Below are positions 1 to 7,490 of a stretch of DNA of 64,000 nt, in pieces. The notes beneath the pieces are model-generated. The model saw only the letters and a list, made by a program, of their open reading frames with translations, did no database searches and was not told the DNA's origin. The stretch comes from an uncultured Myxococcales bacterium (GTDB taxonomy: Bacteria; Myxococcota_A; Polyangia; Polyangiales; Polyangiaceae), in NCBI GenBank assembly GCA_937949945.1, contig CALFEQ010000029.1, forward strand, positions 1-64,000. Reading direction: 5' to 3'. The translations under genes were made by a program, and so were the position numbers. Numbering within the stretch: the stretch's first letter is position 1; every line of letters begins with the position of its first letter.

Positions 1-764
1 CGTTCCGAGAGAGCTCGGCGGGCATCGCGCCGCCCGCGGCGTTCCGAGAGAGCTCGGTGGGCATCGGCCCGGGCCCGTCCTTCGTGCCTCAGCCGGCGCC
101 GGCGGTGGAGACCGCCCCGGCGAAGAAGCGAGGCGTCCCGCTCTGGTTCGTGCCGATCCCCTTGCTCGCGTTGGGGTTCGGCCTCGGCCTCGCCTTCTTC
201 GTCTCTCGCCAGCCGCCGCCCCAACCCGTGGTCATCCAGATGGCTCCGACCACGCCGGCGCCGACGCCTGCGCCCACGGTCGACGAGATCGACGACGTTC
301 CGGCGGCGTCGGCCGCCCCCTCCGCCAATCCCGCGCCGACCGAGAAGAAGCCCAAGACCGCCTCCGCGGCGAAGACGTCGAAGCCGGCCCCCACGCCGAC
401 CGAGGAGAAGAAGGGCCTCGACCTCGGAAACCTCGTCCCGGGGACGGGCGGACCGAGCGTCGGACCGAGCAGGGGCACGGGCTCCGGCGGAGGCCTCGAT
501 CAGGCCGGAGTCGAGCGTGTCGTACAGTCGCATCGTGCCGCCGTGAAGCGAACGTGCTGGGAGCGCGCGGGCGCCGACAAGGGCAGCGTGAACGTCACCG
601 TCACGGCGAACGTCGCGCCCAACGGCTCGGTCTCGAGCACCTCGTCGAGCGGCGACGATCCCGTCGTCGCCAAGTGCATCGAGAACCAGGTCCGCACGTG
701 GACCTTCCCCGCCCCGGGCTCGCCGACGACCATCAACATTCCGTTCAAGTTCGTGCGGCAGTAG
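1..764 (+). CDS. AgmX/PglI C-terminal domain membrane protein (5' partial)
   Basis: The reading frame is open from base 3, so the gene enters from outside the window. A GTG at 57 exists but lies inside a 39-bp direct repeat that is itself coding, so it is unlikely to be the true start. What is visible is a short repeat (FRESS[A/V]GI), one membrane helix near residues 25-50 counted from the GTG, a Pro/Ala/Lys linker, and a C-terminal domain of about 90 residues with paired cysteines (TCW and AKC) ending in IPFKFV. That end resembles the AgmX/PglI C-terminal domain of myxobacterial gliding and adventurous-motility proteins. This domain occurs in many periplasmic-facing proteins, so the specific role is unknown. 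Confidence 0.7.
   Translation, partial: FRESSAGIAPPAAFRESSVGIGPGPSFVPQPAPAVETAPAKKRGVPLWFVPIPLLALGFGLGLAFFVSRQPPPQPVVIQMAPTTPAPTPAPTVDEIDDVPAASAAPSANPAPTEKKPKTASAAKTSKPAPTPTEEKKGLDLGNLVPGTGGPSVGPSRGTGSGGGLDQAGVERVVQSHRAAVKRTCWERAGADKGSVNVTVTANVAPNGSVSSTSSSGDDPVVAKCIENQVRTWTFPAPGSPTTINIPFKFVRQ
2..66 (+). repeat. 39-bp direct repeat, two copies, in frame
   Basis: GTTCCGAGAGAGCTCGG followed by [C/T]GGGCATCG occurs at 2-27 and 41-66, a spacing of 39 bases or 13 codons. It encodes FRESSAGI and FRESSVGI. More copies may lie upstream, outside the window. Confidence 0.8.
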
Positions 765-854
765 GCCCTGCCGTCGGGTCGGCCTCCGTCGCGGAGGGGG
801 ACGAATTCACGCAACCGGGCGGCTCGGCGGCCGACACGGTGCTACGTGACAAGC

Positions 855-1694
855 ATGTGGAAGGCCCTCGTCCTCTTCGCCTTGGCCATCCTCCTCGGAC
901 CGCGCGTCGCGTGGGCCGACGAGGTCGCGCCCGAGCTCGAGAGGGCCGATCTCCGGGTGAGAGCGCAGGCCGAGCTGCGCAGGCTCGTGACCCGGCTGCC
1001 CGCGAACGATCAGAGGCGGCTCACCGGCGTGTACGTCGCGTTCGACACGAACACGTCCGATCCCTTCGCTCAGGTCGCTTGCGACGACGACGGCGACTAC
1101 GTCGTGCTGCTCTCCGACGCGATGCTCCGCCTCGCCGCGCACGTCGCGCGGGCGGCGTCCTACGACGACGCGAACAACGATCGGAAGGTCGAGGACTACG
1201 CGTCGTTCCTCGCCCGATCCCAAGTCCCCGGCCGACCGCTCTTGCCGCCGCCGCCCGGCTTCTACATCGCCTCGCGACCGGCGGACACGTACGAGGAGCG
1301 CCTCGCCGAGGTGCTCTCGTTCGTGGTCGCGCGCGAGCTCACGCATCTTCGCGCCGGCGACCTCGTGTGCCCGAAGCCGACGCCCACCAAGGAAAGCGGC
1401 GACGACGTGTGGACGAAGGCGGAGCAGCGAAAGGCGGCCGAGACGGCGAGCTTCGTGTACCCGGGCCGGCAGGTCGAACGCGACAACGAGGCCACGGTCC
1501 GCATGCTGGAGGCCGGCCGCAACGAGGAGGGCGCGCTCGCGTTGCTCCGGTTCTTCGCGCACGTCGAGGTCGAGAACCAAGTGGCGCTCTCGCGCTTCCG
1601 CCCGACGTACGTCGCTCACCATCCCGGCTCGGCCATGCGAGCGGCCGTGGTGAAGCAGGCCGCAGCTTCGCATCGGACGCACGGCGGCGACTGA
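855..1694 (+). CDS. secreted M48-like protein with degenerate zinc motif
   Basis: A 279-residue exported protein with a clear Sec signal peptide (cleavage near AWA-DE, residue 21). The C-terminal half resembles M48 peptidases: a VVARELTHL segment where HExxH should be (R160-E161-L-T-H164), a later acidic residue in ERDNEA (E212) and an HHPGS region like the M48 'HPP' segment. The first zinc histidine is Arg, so catalysis is doubtful. A GTG lies at 846, but ATG 855 gives a better signal peptide and has TACGTG six bases upstream. The next gene begins 12 bp after the stop, on the same strand. Confidence 0.75.
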   Translation: MWKALVLFALAILLGPRVAWADEVAPELERADLRVRAQAELRRLVTRLPANDQRRLTGVYVAFDTNTSDPFAQVACDDDGDYVVLLSDAMLRLAAHVARAASYDDANNDRKVEDYASFLARSQVPGRPLLPPPPGFYIASRPADTYEERLAEVLSFVVARELTHLRAGDLVCPKPTPTKESGDDVWTKAEQRKAAETASFVYPGRQVERDNEATVRMLEAGRNEEGALALLRFFAHVEVENQVALSRFRPTYVAHHPGSAMRAAVVKQAAASHRTHGGD

Positions 1695-1706
1695 GCTGAT
1701 ACCGTC

Positions 1707-2408
1707 ATGGCCATGAAGGCCGCTCGTCGTCTCGTGCCCGCCGCGCTCTTCCCGGCGGCCGCCCTGACGGCGCTCGCGTGCGGAGGGAGCCGGAGCCAGC
1801 CGCCCGCGAGCCCGAGCCTCGGCGCGGGCGTGGACGCGCCCGCGCCGGCGGCCGGCGCGCCCGCCCCTCCGGCGCCGTGCGCGCCGGGCCAGCCGTGCGG
1901 CGCGCAGCCCGCGCGAGAGACCGCCGCGCTCGGCAGGGTGTACACGACCGACCCCGACGCGCTCGCCAGCCTGCTCGCGGCGGCCGCGGCGGCGGGGGCC
2001 GCGTTCTTCGGGCCCCCGTCCGGGAGCGCCGACGACGCGGCGGAGGCCGGCCTCCGCGCGGCGGCCGCACGGTACGCCCCGGGGATGACCCCGGATGGAG
2101 AGGTCGCGAGAGGCCACCTCGCCGAGGGCGATCACGTGGGCTTCATCGCGAACCTCGACGGCAGCAAGTGCTACGCGATCGTCGCGTACGGCGAAGGGAT
2201 CGCCGACATCGAGGTGAACCTCCTCGCGCCGCCGCTCTACAACGTCCTCGCGGCGCAGGACGGCATGGGCGGCCCCGCGGCGGCGATCGGGGCCGCGCCG
2301 AATCCGATCTGCCCGATCGTCCCGGTGCCGGTGCCCTACAAGGTCGATCTCCACGCCAAGAAAGGAAGCGGATCCGTCGCGGCGCAGGTCTACTCGCGGC
2401 CGAGGTGA
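1707..2408 (+). CDS. hypothetical lipoprotein
   Basis: A 233-residue predicted lipoprotein. The signal peptide ends in a lipobox (LTALAC, C25), followed by a Pro/Ala-rich linker of about 35 residues and a compact domain with a CYAIVAYGEG core and a VPVPYKVDLHAK end. I do not recognise the domain. The ATG at 1707 has a second in-frame ATG two codons later that could be used instead. It lies between the M48-like gene and dprA on the same strand. Confidence 0.75.
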   Translation: MAMKAARRLVPAALFPAAALTALACGGSRSQPPASPSLGAGVDAPAPAAGAPAPPAPCAPGQPCGAQPARETAALGRVYTTDPDALASLLAAAAAAGAAFFGPPSGSADDAAEAGLRAAAARYAPGMTPDGEVARGHLAEGDHVGFIANLDGSKCYAIVAYGEGIADIEVNLLAPPLYNVLAAQDGMGGPAAAIGAAPNPICPIVPVPVPYKVDLHAKKGSGSVAAQVYSRPR

Positions 2409-2450
2409 GCGACGTGCACAACTCCTCCGCCGCGCGGCCGACCCGCGGGC

Positions 2451-3398
2451 GTGAAGCTGAGACCACACGATCCGGGCTACCCCGAGAGGCTCTGTCATCT
2501 GGACGAGCCGCCCGACCTCGTCGTCTCCGGACCGCTCGAAGGCGATCGCGTCGTCGCGATCGTGGGATCGCGACAGGCCATCGACGGGTCGAAGCAGCTC
2601 GCCTTCCAGCTCGCCTACCACCTCGCCCGCGCCGGCGTCACGGTCGTGTCCGGCGGGGCCGTCGGGGTGGACCGGCTCGCGCACGAAGGCGCGATGAAGG
2701 CCGGCGGCGCGACCTGGCTCGTGAGCCCGGCCGGACGCGGCGTCATCTACCCGGCGGCGAACGAGGACCTCTTCCGCGCGATCGAGCAGTCGCCGACGTC
2801 GCGCATCATCTGGCCCTTCCCGGACGGAAAGCCGAAGGACGCCAATAGCCCGCGCTTCCGCAACGCCGTGCTCGTCGGGCTCGCGGAGTGCGTGGTCGTC
2901 ATCCAGGCTTCGCTCAGGTCCGGCTCGCGAAATGCGGCGAGGAGGGCGCGCGAGCTCGGGCGGCCGGTGTACGTCGTGCCCGGCATGCCCAACACGTTCG
3001 AGTTCGAGGGCTCGATGGCGGAGGGCGCGGAAGGCGCGATCCCGTTCTGGTCGATCGAGTGGTTCTTCGAGCAGCTCGGCCTACCGCCACCCGACCTCGG
3101 CGACCCGAACGCTCTCTGGGGCGGCCGAATGCCGCTCCGGGTCCCTCGGCCGCGGAGGCGATGCCAGCCGCAGACCTACTCTTCCCCGCCTCTCTTCCCG
3201 GTCGAGCTCGACGGATGGACTCGCGAGGAAAAGCTCGTATTTTCCAACCTTTCCGCCGCGCCGATCCATCAGGATGAGCTGGTCACGCGGACGGGCCTAC
3301 CGACCAGCTCGACGCTCACGGCACTCTTGACGCTCTCCCTCAAGGACGTAGTAGTAGAGGGCCCGGACGGGTTCTTCCGCCGCAGAGTTGGAACATAA
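2451..3398 (+). CDS. dprA: DNA processing protein DprA (Smf family)
   Basis: DprA binds incoming single-stranded DNA during transformation and loads RecA. The 315-residue product has the Rossmann-like core: VAIVGSR near residue 36, VVSGGAVGVDRLAHEGA near 65-80, a P-A-G-R-G-V-IYPAAN loop, and the SGSRNAA and VPG segments. A C-terminal winged-helix-like part (about 245-315) is present. GTG is the only convenient start. The dprA-topA order is conserved in many bacteria and supports the call. Confidence 0.92.
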   Translation: MKLRPHDPGYPERLCHLDEPPDLVVSGPLEGDRVVAIVGSRQAIDGSKQLAFQLAYHLARAGVTVVSGGAVGVDRLAHEGAMKAGGATWLVSPAGRGVIYPAANEDLFRAIEQSPTSRIIWPFPDGKPKDANSPRFRNAVLVGLAECVVVIQASLRSGSRNAARRARELGRPVYVVPGMPNTFEFEGSMAEGAEGAIPFWSIEWFFEQLGLPPPDLGDPNALWGGRMPLRVPRPRRRCQPQTYSSPPLFPVELDGWTREEKLVFSNLSAAPIHQDELVTRTGLPTSSTLTALLTLSLKDVVVEGPDGFFRRRVGT

Positions 3399-3526
3399 CT
3401 TATCGGAAGTACTCGGCTTTTTCACCTCGCTCTCCACCTCCTCTAGTTTGTGCGAGATCCGGGATCCGGGGCCTCCGAAGAAGCAAGGGTTCCAGAGACG
3501 CGAAACGGAAAGAATCAGAGACGGGG

Positions 3527-5977
3527 ATGGGCAAGACACTCGTAGTCGTCGAGTCGCCGGCAAAGGCCAAGACGATCAAAAAGTACCTCGGTAGTGGCTA
3601 CGAGGTCCTCGCCTCGAAGGGTCACGTCAAGGACCTGCCCAAGAAAATGGGCATCGACGTCGAGAAGGGCTTCCAGGAGACGTACGAGATCGTCCCCGGC
3701 AAGGAGAAGATCCTCCAGGAGCTGAAAGCCGCGGCGAAGGAAGCCGACGAGATCCTGCTCGCCACCGACCCCGACCGTGAAGGCGAAGCCATCGCGTGGC
3801 ACCTCGCGGAGGAGCTGACGGGCACGCCCGAGAAGGCCAAGCGCGTCGAGTTCCACGAGATTACGAAGAACGGCGTCCAGAAGGGCGTCGCCTCGCCGCG
3901 GAAGCTCAACAAGAACCTCTACGACGCGCAGCGTGCGCGGCGTGTCCTCGATCGGATCGTCGGCTACGACGTCTCGGCGCTCGTCTGGTCGAAGCTCGCC
4001 TTCGGGCTCTCGGCCGGGCGCGTCCAGAGCGTGGCCCTGCGCCTCATCGTCGATCGCGAGCGTGAGATCGAGGCGTTCGTCCCCGAGGAGTACTGGAACC
4101 TCGGCGCGACCCTCGCGAAGGCCGCGGACAAGTCGCCGAAGCGGCAGACGTTCGCCGCGCGCCTCGCGCAGGAGAACGGCAAGAAGATCGAGGTCAAGGA
4201 CGGGCCGACCGCCGAGCGCGTCAAGAAGGACCTCGAAGGCGCCGTCTACAAGGTCGTCAAGATCTCGACCTCCGAGCGCAAGCGCAAGCCGTACGCGCCC
4301 TACACGACGAGCAAGCTGCAACAGGACGCGGTCAACCGCCTCGGCTTCGGCGCCAAGCGCACGATGCAGATCGCGCAGGGCCTCTACGAGGGCGTCGACC
4401 TCGGGAAGGACGGCGGCGTCGTCGGTCTCATCACGTACATGCGTACGGACTCGACGCGCGTGTCGCCCGACGCGCTCGCCGCGGTCCGCGAGTACATCGG
4501 GCAGCGCTACGGCAAGGACAGCGTCCCGAAGGACCCGAACGTCTTCAAGTCGAAGAAGAACGCCCAGGACGCGCACGAGGCGATCCGTCCGACGTCGCTC
4601 GAGCACACGCCCGAGAAGGTCAAGAAGCATCTCAAGGACGACCAGTACAAGCTCTACAAGCTGATCTGGGACCGCTTCGTCGCGAGCCAGATGAAGGAGG
4701 CCGTCTACGATCAGACCTCGGTCGAGATCGAGGCGACGCCGAAGGCGAACGGCGAGAGCAGGACGTATCTGCTCCGCGCGAGCGGCCGCGTCTTGAAGTT
4801 CGCCGGCTGGCTCGAGGTCTACGGCGCGACCGCGGAGGAGACGCAGCAGGCGGGCGACAAGGAAGACGCCGACGACGCGGACGCGAAGGACAAGGACGAG
4901 GCCGAGGGCGAAGGCATGCTGCCGGAGCTCGCCGAGGGCGACTCCCTCGAGCTCGTCACGCCTCCGGGCGTCCTCGCCGAGCAGAAGTTCACGCAGCCTC
5001 CGCCCCGCTACAACGAGGGCTCGCTCGTGCGCGAGCTCGAGGAGCGCGGGATCGGGCGCCCGAGCACCTACGCCGAGATCATCAGCAAGGTGCAGGCGCG
5101 CGACTACGTCGAGAAGGTCGACGGCCGCTACTTCCGCCCGACGCAGCTCGGGAAGATGGTCGTCGACGGCCTGCTCCAGTGCCAGCTCGACTTCATGGAT
5201 CCCGCCTTCACGTCGAGCATGGAAGAGGAGCTCGACGAGGTGGAGTCCGGCAAGCAGGAGCGGATCGCCCTCCTCTCGCGCTTCTACAAGAAGTTCCGCG
5301 CCCAGCTCGAGAAGAGCAAGAAGGGCAAGCGCTGGCACCCGGATCCGGTGCCGATGCCCGACGAGCTCTGCGACCAGTGCGGGCCGAACGCCGAGGACGA
5401 GAAGCTCCGCTCGCTCAAGCAGGGCTACATGATCAAGCGCTGGTCGAAGAACGGGTGGTTCGCCGGCTGTTCGAACTACCCGAAGTGCAAGGCCACGCGC
5501 GACATGGGCGCCGACGGCGAGGGAGCCCCGCCGCCGCGCGAGACGGACATCGAGTGCGACAAGTGCGGGAAGAAGATGGCGATCCGCAGCGGTCGCTACG
5601 GCGAGTTCCTCTCCTGCACCGGCTACCCCGCCTGCAAGAACGCGAAGCCCGTCCCGCTCGGCGTCGCCTGCCCGAAGTGCGGCGGCGACATCATCGAGGT
5701 GCGCCCGAAGAAGAAGGGCGGCAAGACGTTCTACGGCTGCAGCCGCTACAACGACGAGACCGTCAACTGCGACTTCAAGCTCTGGCAGAAGCCGGTCCCC
5801 GAGCCGTGCCCGTCGTGCGGGGCGAAGTTCCTCGTCATGGGCGGCACCAAGGCGAAGCCGATGATCGCCTGCGCGGACAAGGAGTGCGGGTACAAGCGCT
5901 CCGCCGACGCTCCCCCGCCCTCTCCGGAGACGCCGGCGCACGCGAGCCGGAGCGCCGTCGCCAGCGCCTCGGCCTGA
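3527..5977 (+). CDS. topA: DNA topoisomerase I
   Basis: Type IA topoisomerase of 816 residues that relaxes negative supercoils through a 5'-phosphotyrosine intermediate. The Toprim domain begins at the N-terminus (VVVESPAKAKTI) and holds the acidic DPDREGE at 81-87. The active-site tyrosine is Y304 in TYMRTDSTR, and GRVQSVALR lies near 164-172. A charged Asp/Lys/Glu insert lies near 440-465. The C-terminus has at least four Cys4 zinc ribbons (CDQC, CSNYPKC, CDKCGKK, CPKCGG, CPSCG). The stop codon lies inside a strong hairpin shared with the converging neighbour. Confidence 0.97.
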   Translation: MGKTLVVVESPAKAKTIKKYLGSGYEVLASKGHVKDLPKKMGIDVEKGFQETYEIVPGKEKILQELKAAAKEADEILLATDPDREGEAIAWHLAEELTGTPEKAKRVEFHEITKNGVQKGVASPRKLNKNLYDAQRARRVLDRIVGYDVSALVWSKLAFGLSAGRVQSVALRLIVDREREIEAFVPEEYWNLGATLAKAADKSPKRQTFAARLAQENGKKIEVKDGPTAERVKKDLEGAVYKVVKISTSERKRKPYAPYTTSKLQQDAVNRLGFGAKRTMQIAQGLYEGVDLGKDGGVVGLITYMRTDSTRVSPDALAAVREYIGQRYGKDSVPKDPNVFKSKKNAQDAHEAIRPTSLEHTPEKVKKHLKDDQYKLYKLIWDRFVASQMKEAVYDQTSVEIEATPKANGESRTYLLRASGRVLKFAGWLEVYGATAEETQQAGDKEDADDADAKDKDEAEGEGMLPELAEGDSLELVTPPGVLAEQKFTQPPPRYNEGSLVRELEERGIGRPSTYAEIISKVQARDYVEKVDGRYFRPTQLGKMVVDGLLQCQLDFMDPAFTSSMEEELDEVESGKQERIALLSRFYKKFRAQLEKSKKGKRWHPDPVPMPDELCDQCGPNAEDEKLRSLKQGYMIKRWSKNGWFAGCSNYPKCKATRDMGADGEGAPPPRETDIECDKCGKKMAIRSGRYGEFLSCTGYPACKNAKPVPLGVACPKCGGDIIEVRPKKKGGKTFYGCSRYNDETVNCDFKLWQKPVPEPCPSCGAKFLVMGGTKAKPMIACADKECGYKRSADAPPPSPETPAHASRSAVASASA

Positions 5978-6001
5978 TCGCCTCACGAGGGGCGGTCAGG
6001 C
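5972..6001. terminator. bidirectional hairpin covering both converging stop codons
   Basis: CCTGATCGCC (5973-5982) pairs with GGCGGTCAGG (5991-6000) with one G-U wobble and an 8-nt loop, and G5972-C6001 extends the stem. The topA stop (5975-5977) lies in one arm and the methyltransferase stop (5996-5998) in the other. There is no U-run, so termination would have to rely on the hairpin or on Rho. Confidence 0.6.
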
Positions 6002-6649
6002 GCGGACCGCGTACGCGACGCCGTCGCCGAGCGGGAGGATCACGCCCCGCAGGCGGGCGTCCGACACGATCCGTCGATTGAACGCCCGGAGCGCCTCCAC
6101 GCGAGCGACCTCGCCCGTGGGGACCTCGGTGGCGGCGACGAGCCCCTTCCAGAGGACGTTGTCCGCGACGATGACGCCCTTGGCCGAGAGCTTCGGCAGG
6201 ACGAGGTCGAGGTACTGCGGGTAGTGCTCCTTCACGCAGTCGATGTAGACGAGGTCGATCTCTCCGCCGATCGCCGCGAGCTCCGCCAGCGCGTCGCCGT
6301 GCCGGACCTCGATGCGGTCTCCGAGGCCGGCACGCTCGACGAAGCCGCGCGCGACCTGCACCAACGCCGCGTCGTTCTCGATCGTGACGACGCGCGCGTC
6401 GGGCCCGGCTGCGCGTGCGAGGACGATCGCGCCGTAGCCGATGTTCGTGCCGACCTCGACGATCGAGCGTGCGCCGCACGCGCGGGCCGTGACCGCGAGG
6501 AACGAGGCGACCTCGGGATCGCTGATCGGCTGCCTCTTCTCCTGGGCGTAGGCCTCCATCTCCGCCAGGAGCGGGTCCCTCGGAGGCTCGATGCTCTCGA
6601 GGTACGCAGCCTGCTCGGGACGGAGGAGTGCGTCGGCGGCGTGCTTCAT
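5996..6649 (-). CDS. SAM-dependent O-methyltransferase
   Basis: A 217-residue class I methyltransferase of the catechol/caffeoyl-CoA O-methyltransferase type (Methyltransf_3/24). Motif I is IVEVGTNIGYGA (about 62-73), the acidic post-I residue is in VVTIENDA, and the metal-ligand style segments IDLVYIDCVKEHY and GVIVADNVLWKG are present. Substrate unknown. ATG 6649 is preceded by AGAGGACG on the minus strand. The globin-like gene ends 25 bp upstream, so the two probably share a transcript. Confidence 0.9.
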   Translation of the reverse strand: MKHAADALLRPEQAAYLESIEPPRDPLLAEMEAYAQEKRQPISDPEVASFLAVTARACGARSIVEVGTNIGYGAIVLARAAGPDARVVTIENDAALVQVARGFVERAGLGDRIEVRHGDALAELAAIGGEIDLVYIDCVKEHYPQYLDLVLPKLSAKGVIVADNVLWKGLVAATEVPTGEVARVEALRAFNRRIVSDARLRGVILPLGDGVAYAVRA

Positions 6650-6674
6650 CGTCGTCCTCTGCCCGAGGAAGACG

Positions 6675-7226
6675 TCACTTCGTCTTCGGCGGCTCGACCG
6701 CGTCGTCGCGGAACTTCGCCAGCGCGGCGGCGAGGTCCTGCTGCTCGGCGTCGCCGACCTTGTGCTCCTCGAGCGCGCTGCGAAGGTCGAGCAGCATCGC
6801 GTTCCACTCGTCTTCCTTCAGCTTCGACTTCGCGCCGAGCAGCTCCTTCATGAAGCGGCCCTCGTACGTGCACTCGGCGCCTGCCTCGGGCCCGCCCGCC
6901 TCGACGCAGATCATGTCGACGAGGTCCTTCGTGAACTTCTCGAGCTTCTGCCCCTTCAGCGTCGCCATCCGCTTGGTGAGCTTGCTGTCCGCCGAGAGGT
7001 TCTTGATCCAGGTCTCGACGAACGCGGCGATGCCTTCGTCCTTGCCGAGGCGCTCGTAGAGCGACCTCGGCGGCTCCGGCTCGGGCTCCTCGGGGGCGTC
7101 GGTGCCGGCGTCCGCGACGGTCTCCACGTGCGGCGGCTCCTTCGGCGGCGGCTGCTTGGACCCGCAAGCGGCGGCGGTTACTCCGGAGGCGAGGAAGACG
7201 GCGGCGTAGAGCGTTCGTGCTTTCAT
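6675..7226 (-). CDS. truncated-globin-like lipoprotein without haem ligands
   Basis: A 183-residue lipoprotein (lipobox VTAAAC, C21) with a Pro/Glu linker, then a domain at about 54-180 that follows the truncated haemoglobin pattern: LYERLGKDEGIAAFV, KFTKDLVDMICVEAGGP, TYEGRFMKELL, and WNAMLLDLRSALEEHKV. In family members the GR-D-M segment leads to the proximal histidine ('AH'); here it reads LL (129-130), and no other His is nearby. The usual B10 Phe-Tyr is Trp-Ile. ATG 7226 is preferred over the upstream in-frame 7271 because it starts a proper signal peptide. Confidence 0.75.
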   Translation of the reverse strand: MKARTLYAAVFLASGVTAAACGSKQPPPKEPPHVETVADAGTDAPEEPEPEPPRSLYERLGKDEGIAAFVETWIKNLSADSKLTKRMATLKGQKLEKFTKDLVDMICVEAGGPEAGAECTYEGRFMKELLGAKSKLKEDEWNAMLLDLRSALEEHKVGDAEQQDLAAALAKFRDDAVEPPKTK

Positions 7227-7275
7227 GAGGGCTCCGAGCCTCTGACCCGTTTTCCGAGGGCGCGAGGGCACCGCA

Positions 7276-7281
7276 TCTATA
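7276..7281 (-). promoter_or_regulatory. candidate -10 box for the globin/methyltransferase pair
   Basis: On the minus strand TATAGA lies about 50 nt before ATG 7226, in an AT-poor region. No good -35 match was found at 16-18 bp. This is a weak, position-based call. Confidence 0.3.
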
Positions 7282-7490
7282 GAGCGGCCCGTTCCGCCGG
7301 GGAAGGGAAAAGACCGGCGAGCAATTGTGGCGATACCAGCAAGTTACACTGTAAAACGAGAGGGTGAGGCTCAGGGTGATGGTCGTGCTGTCGAGCGTGG
7401 AAATGCTCCCGTGATCCGTGGCACGACCTGTGAGATCCTCGGGCGCACGCGAAGAGGGGGCGCCCCAAAGGCGATGAGCGAGGTACTCGG

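Noticed and set aside
3515..5986. 823-codon open frame antisense to topA
   Set aside because: Shadow frame of a high-GC gene. It has Leu/Arg/Val-biased composition, no domain, and topA is certain.
7420..7440. σ54 promoter (TGGCAC near 7421)
   Set aside because: The TGGCAC half is present but the required TTGC[A/T] five bases later is GTGAG.
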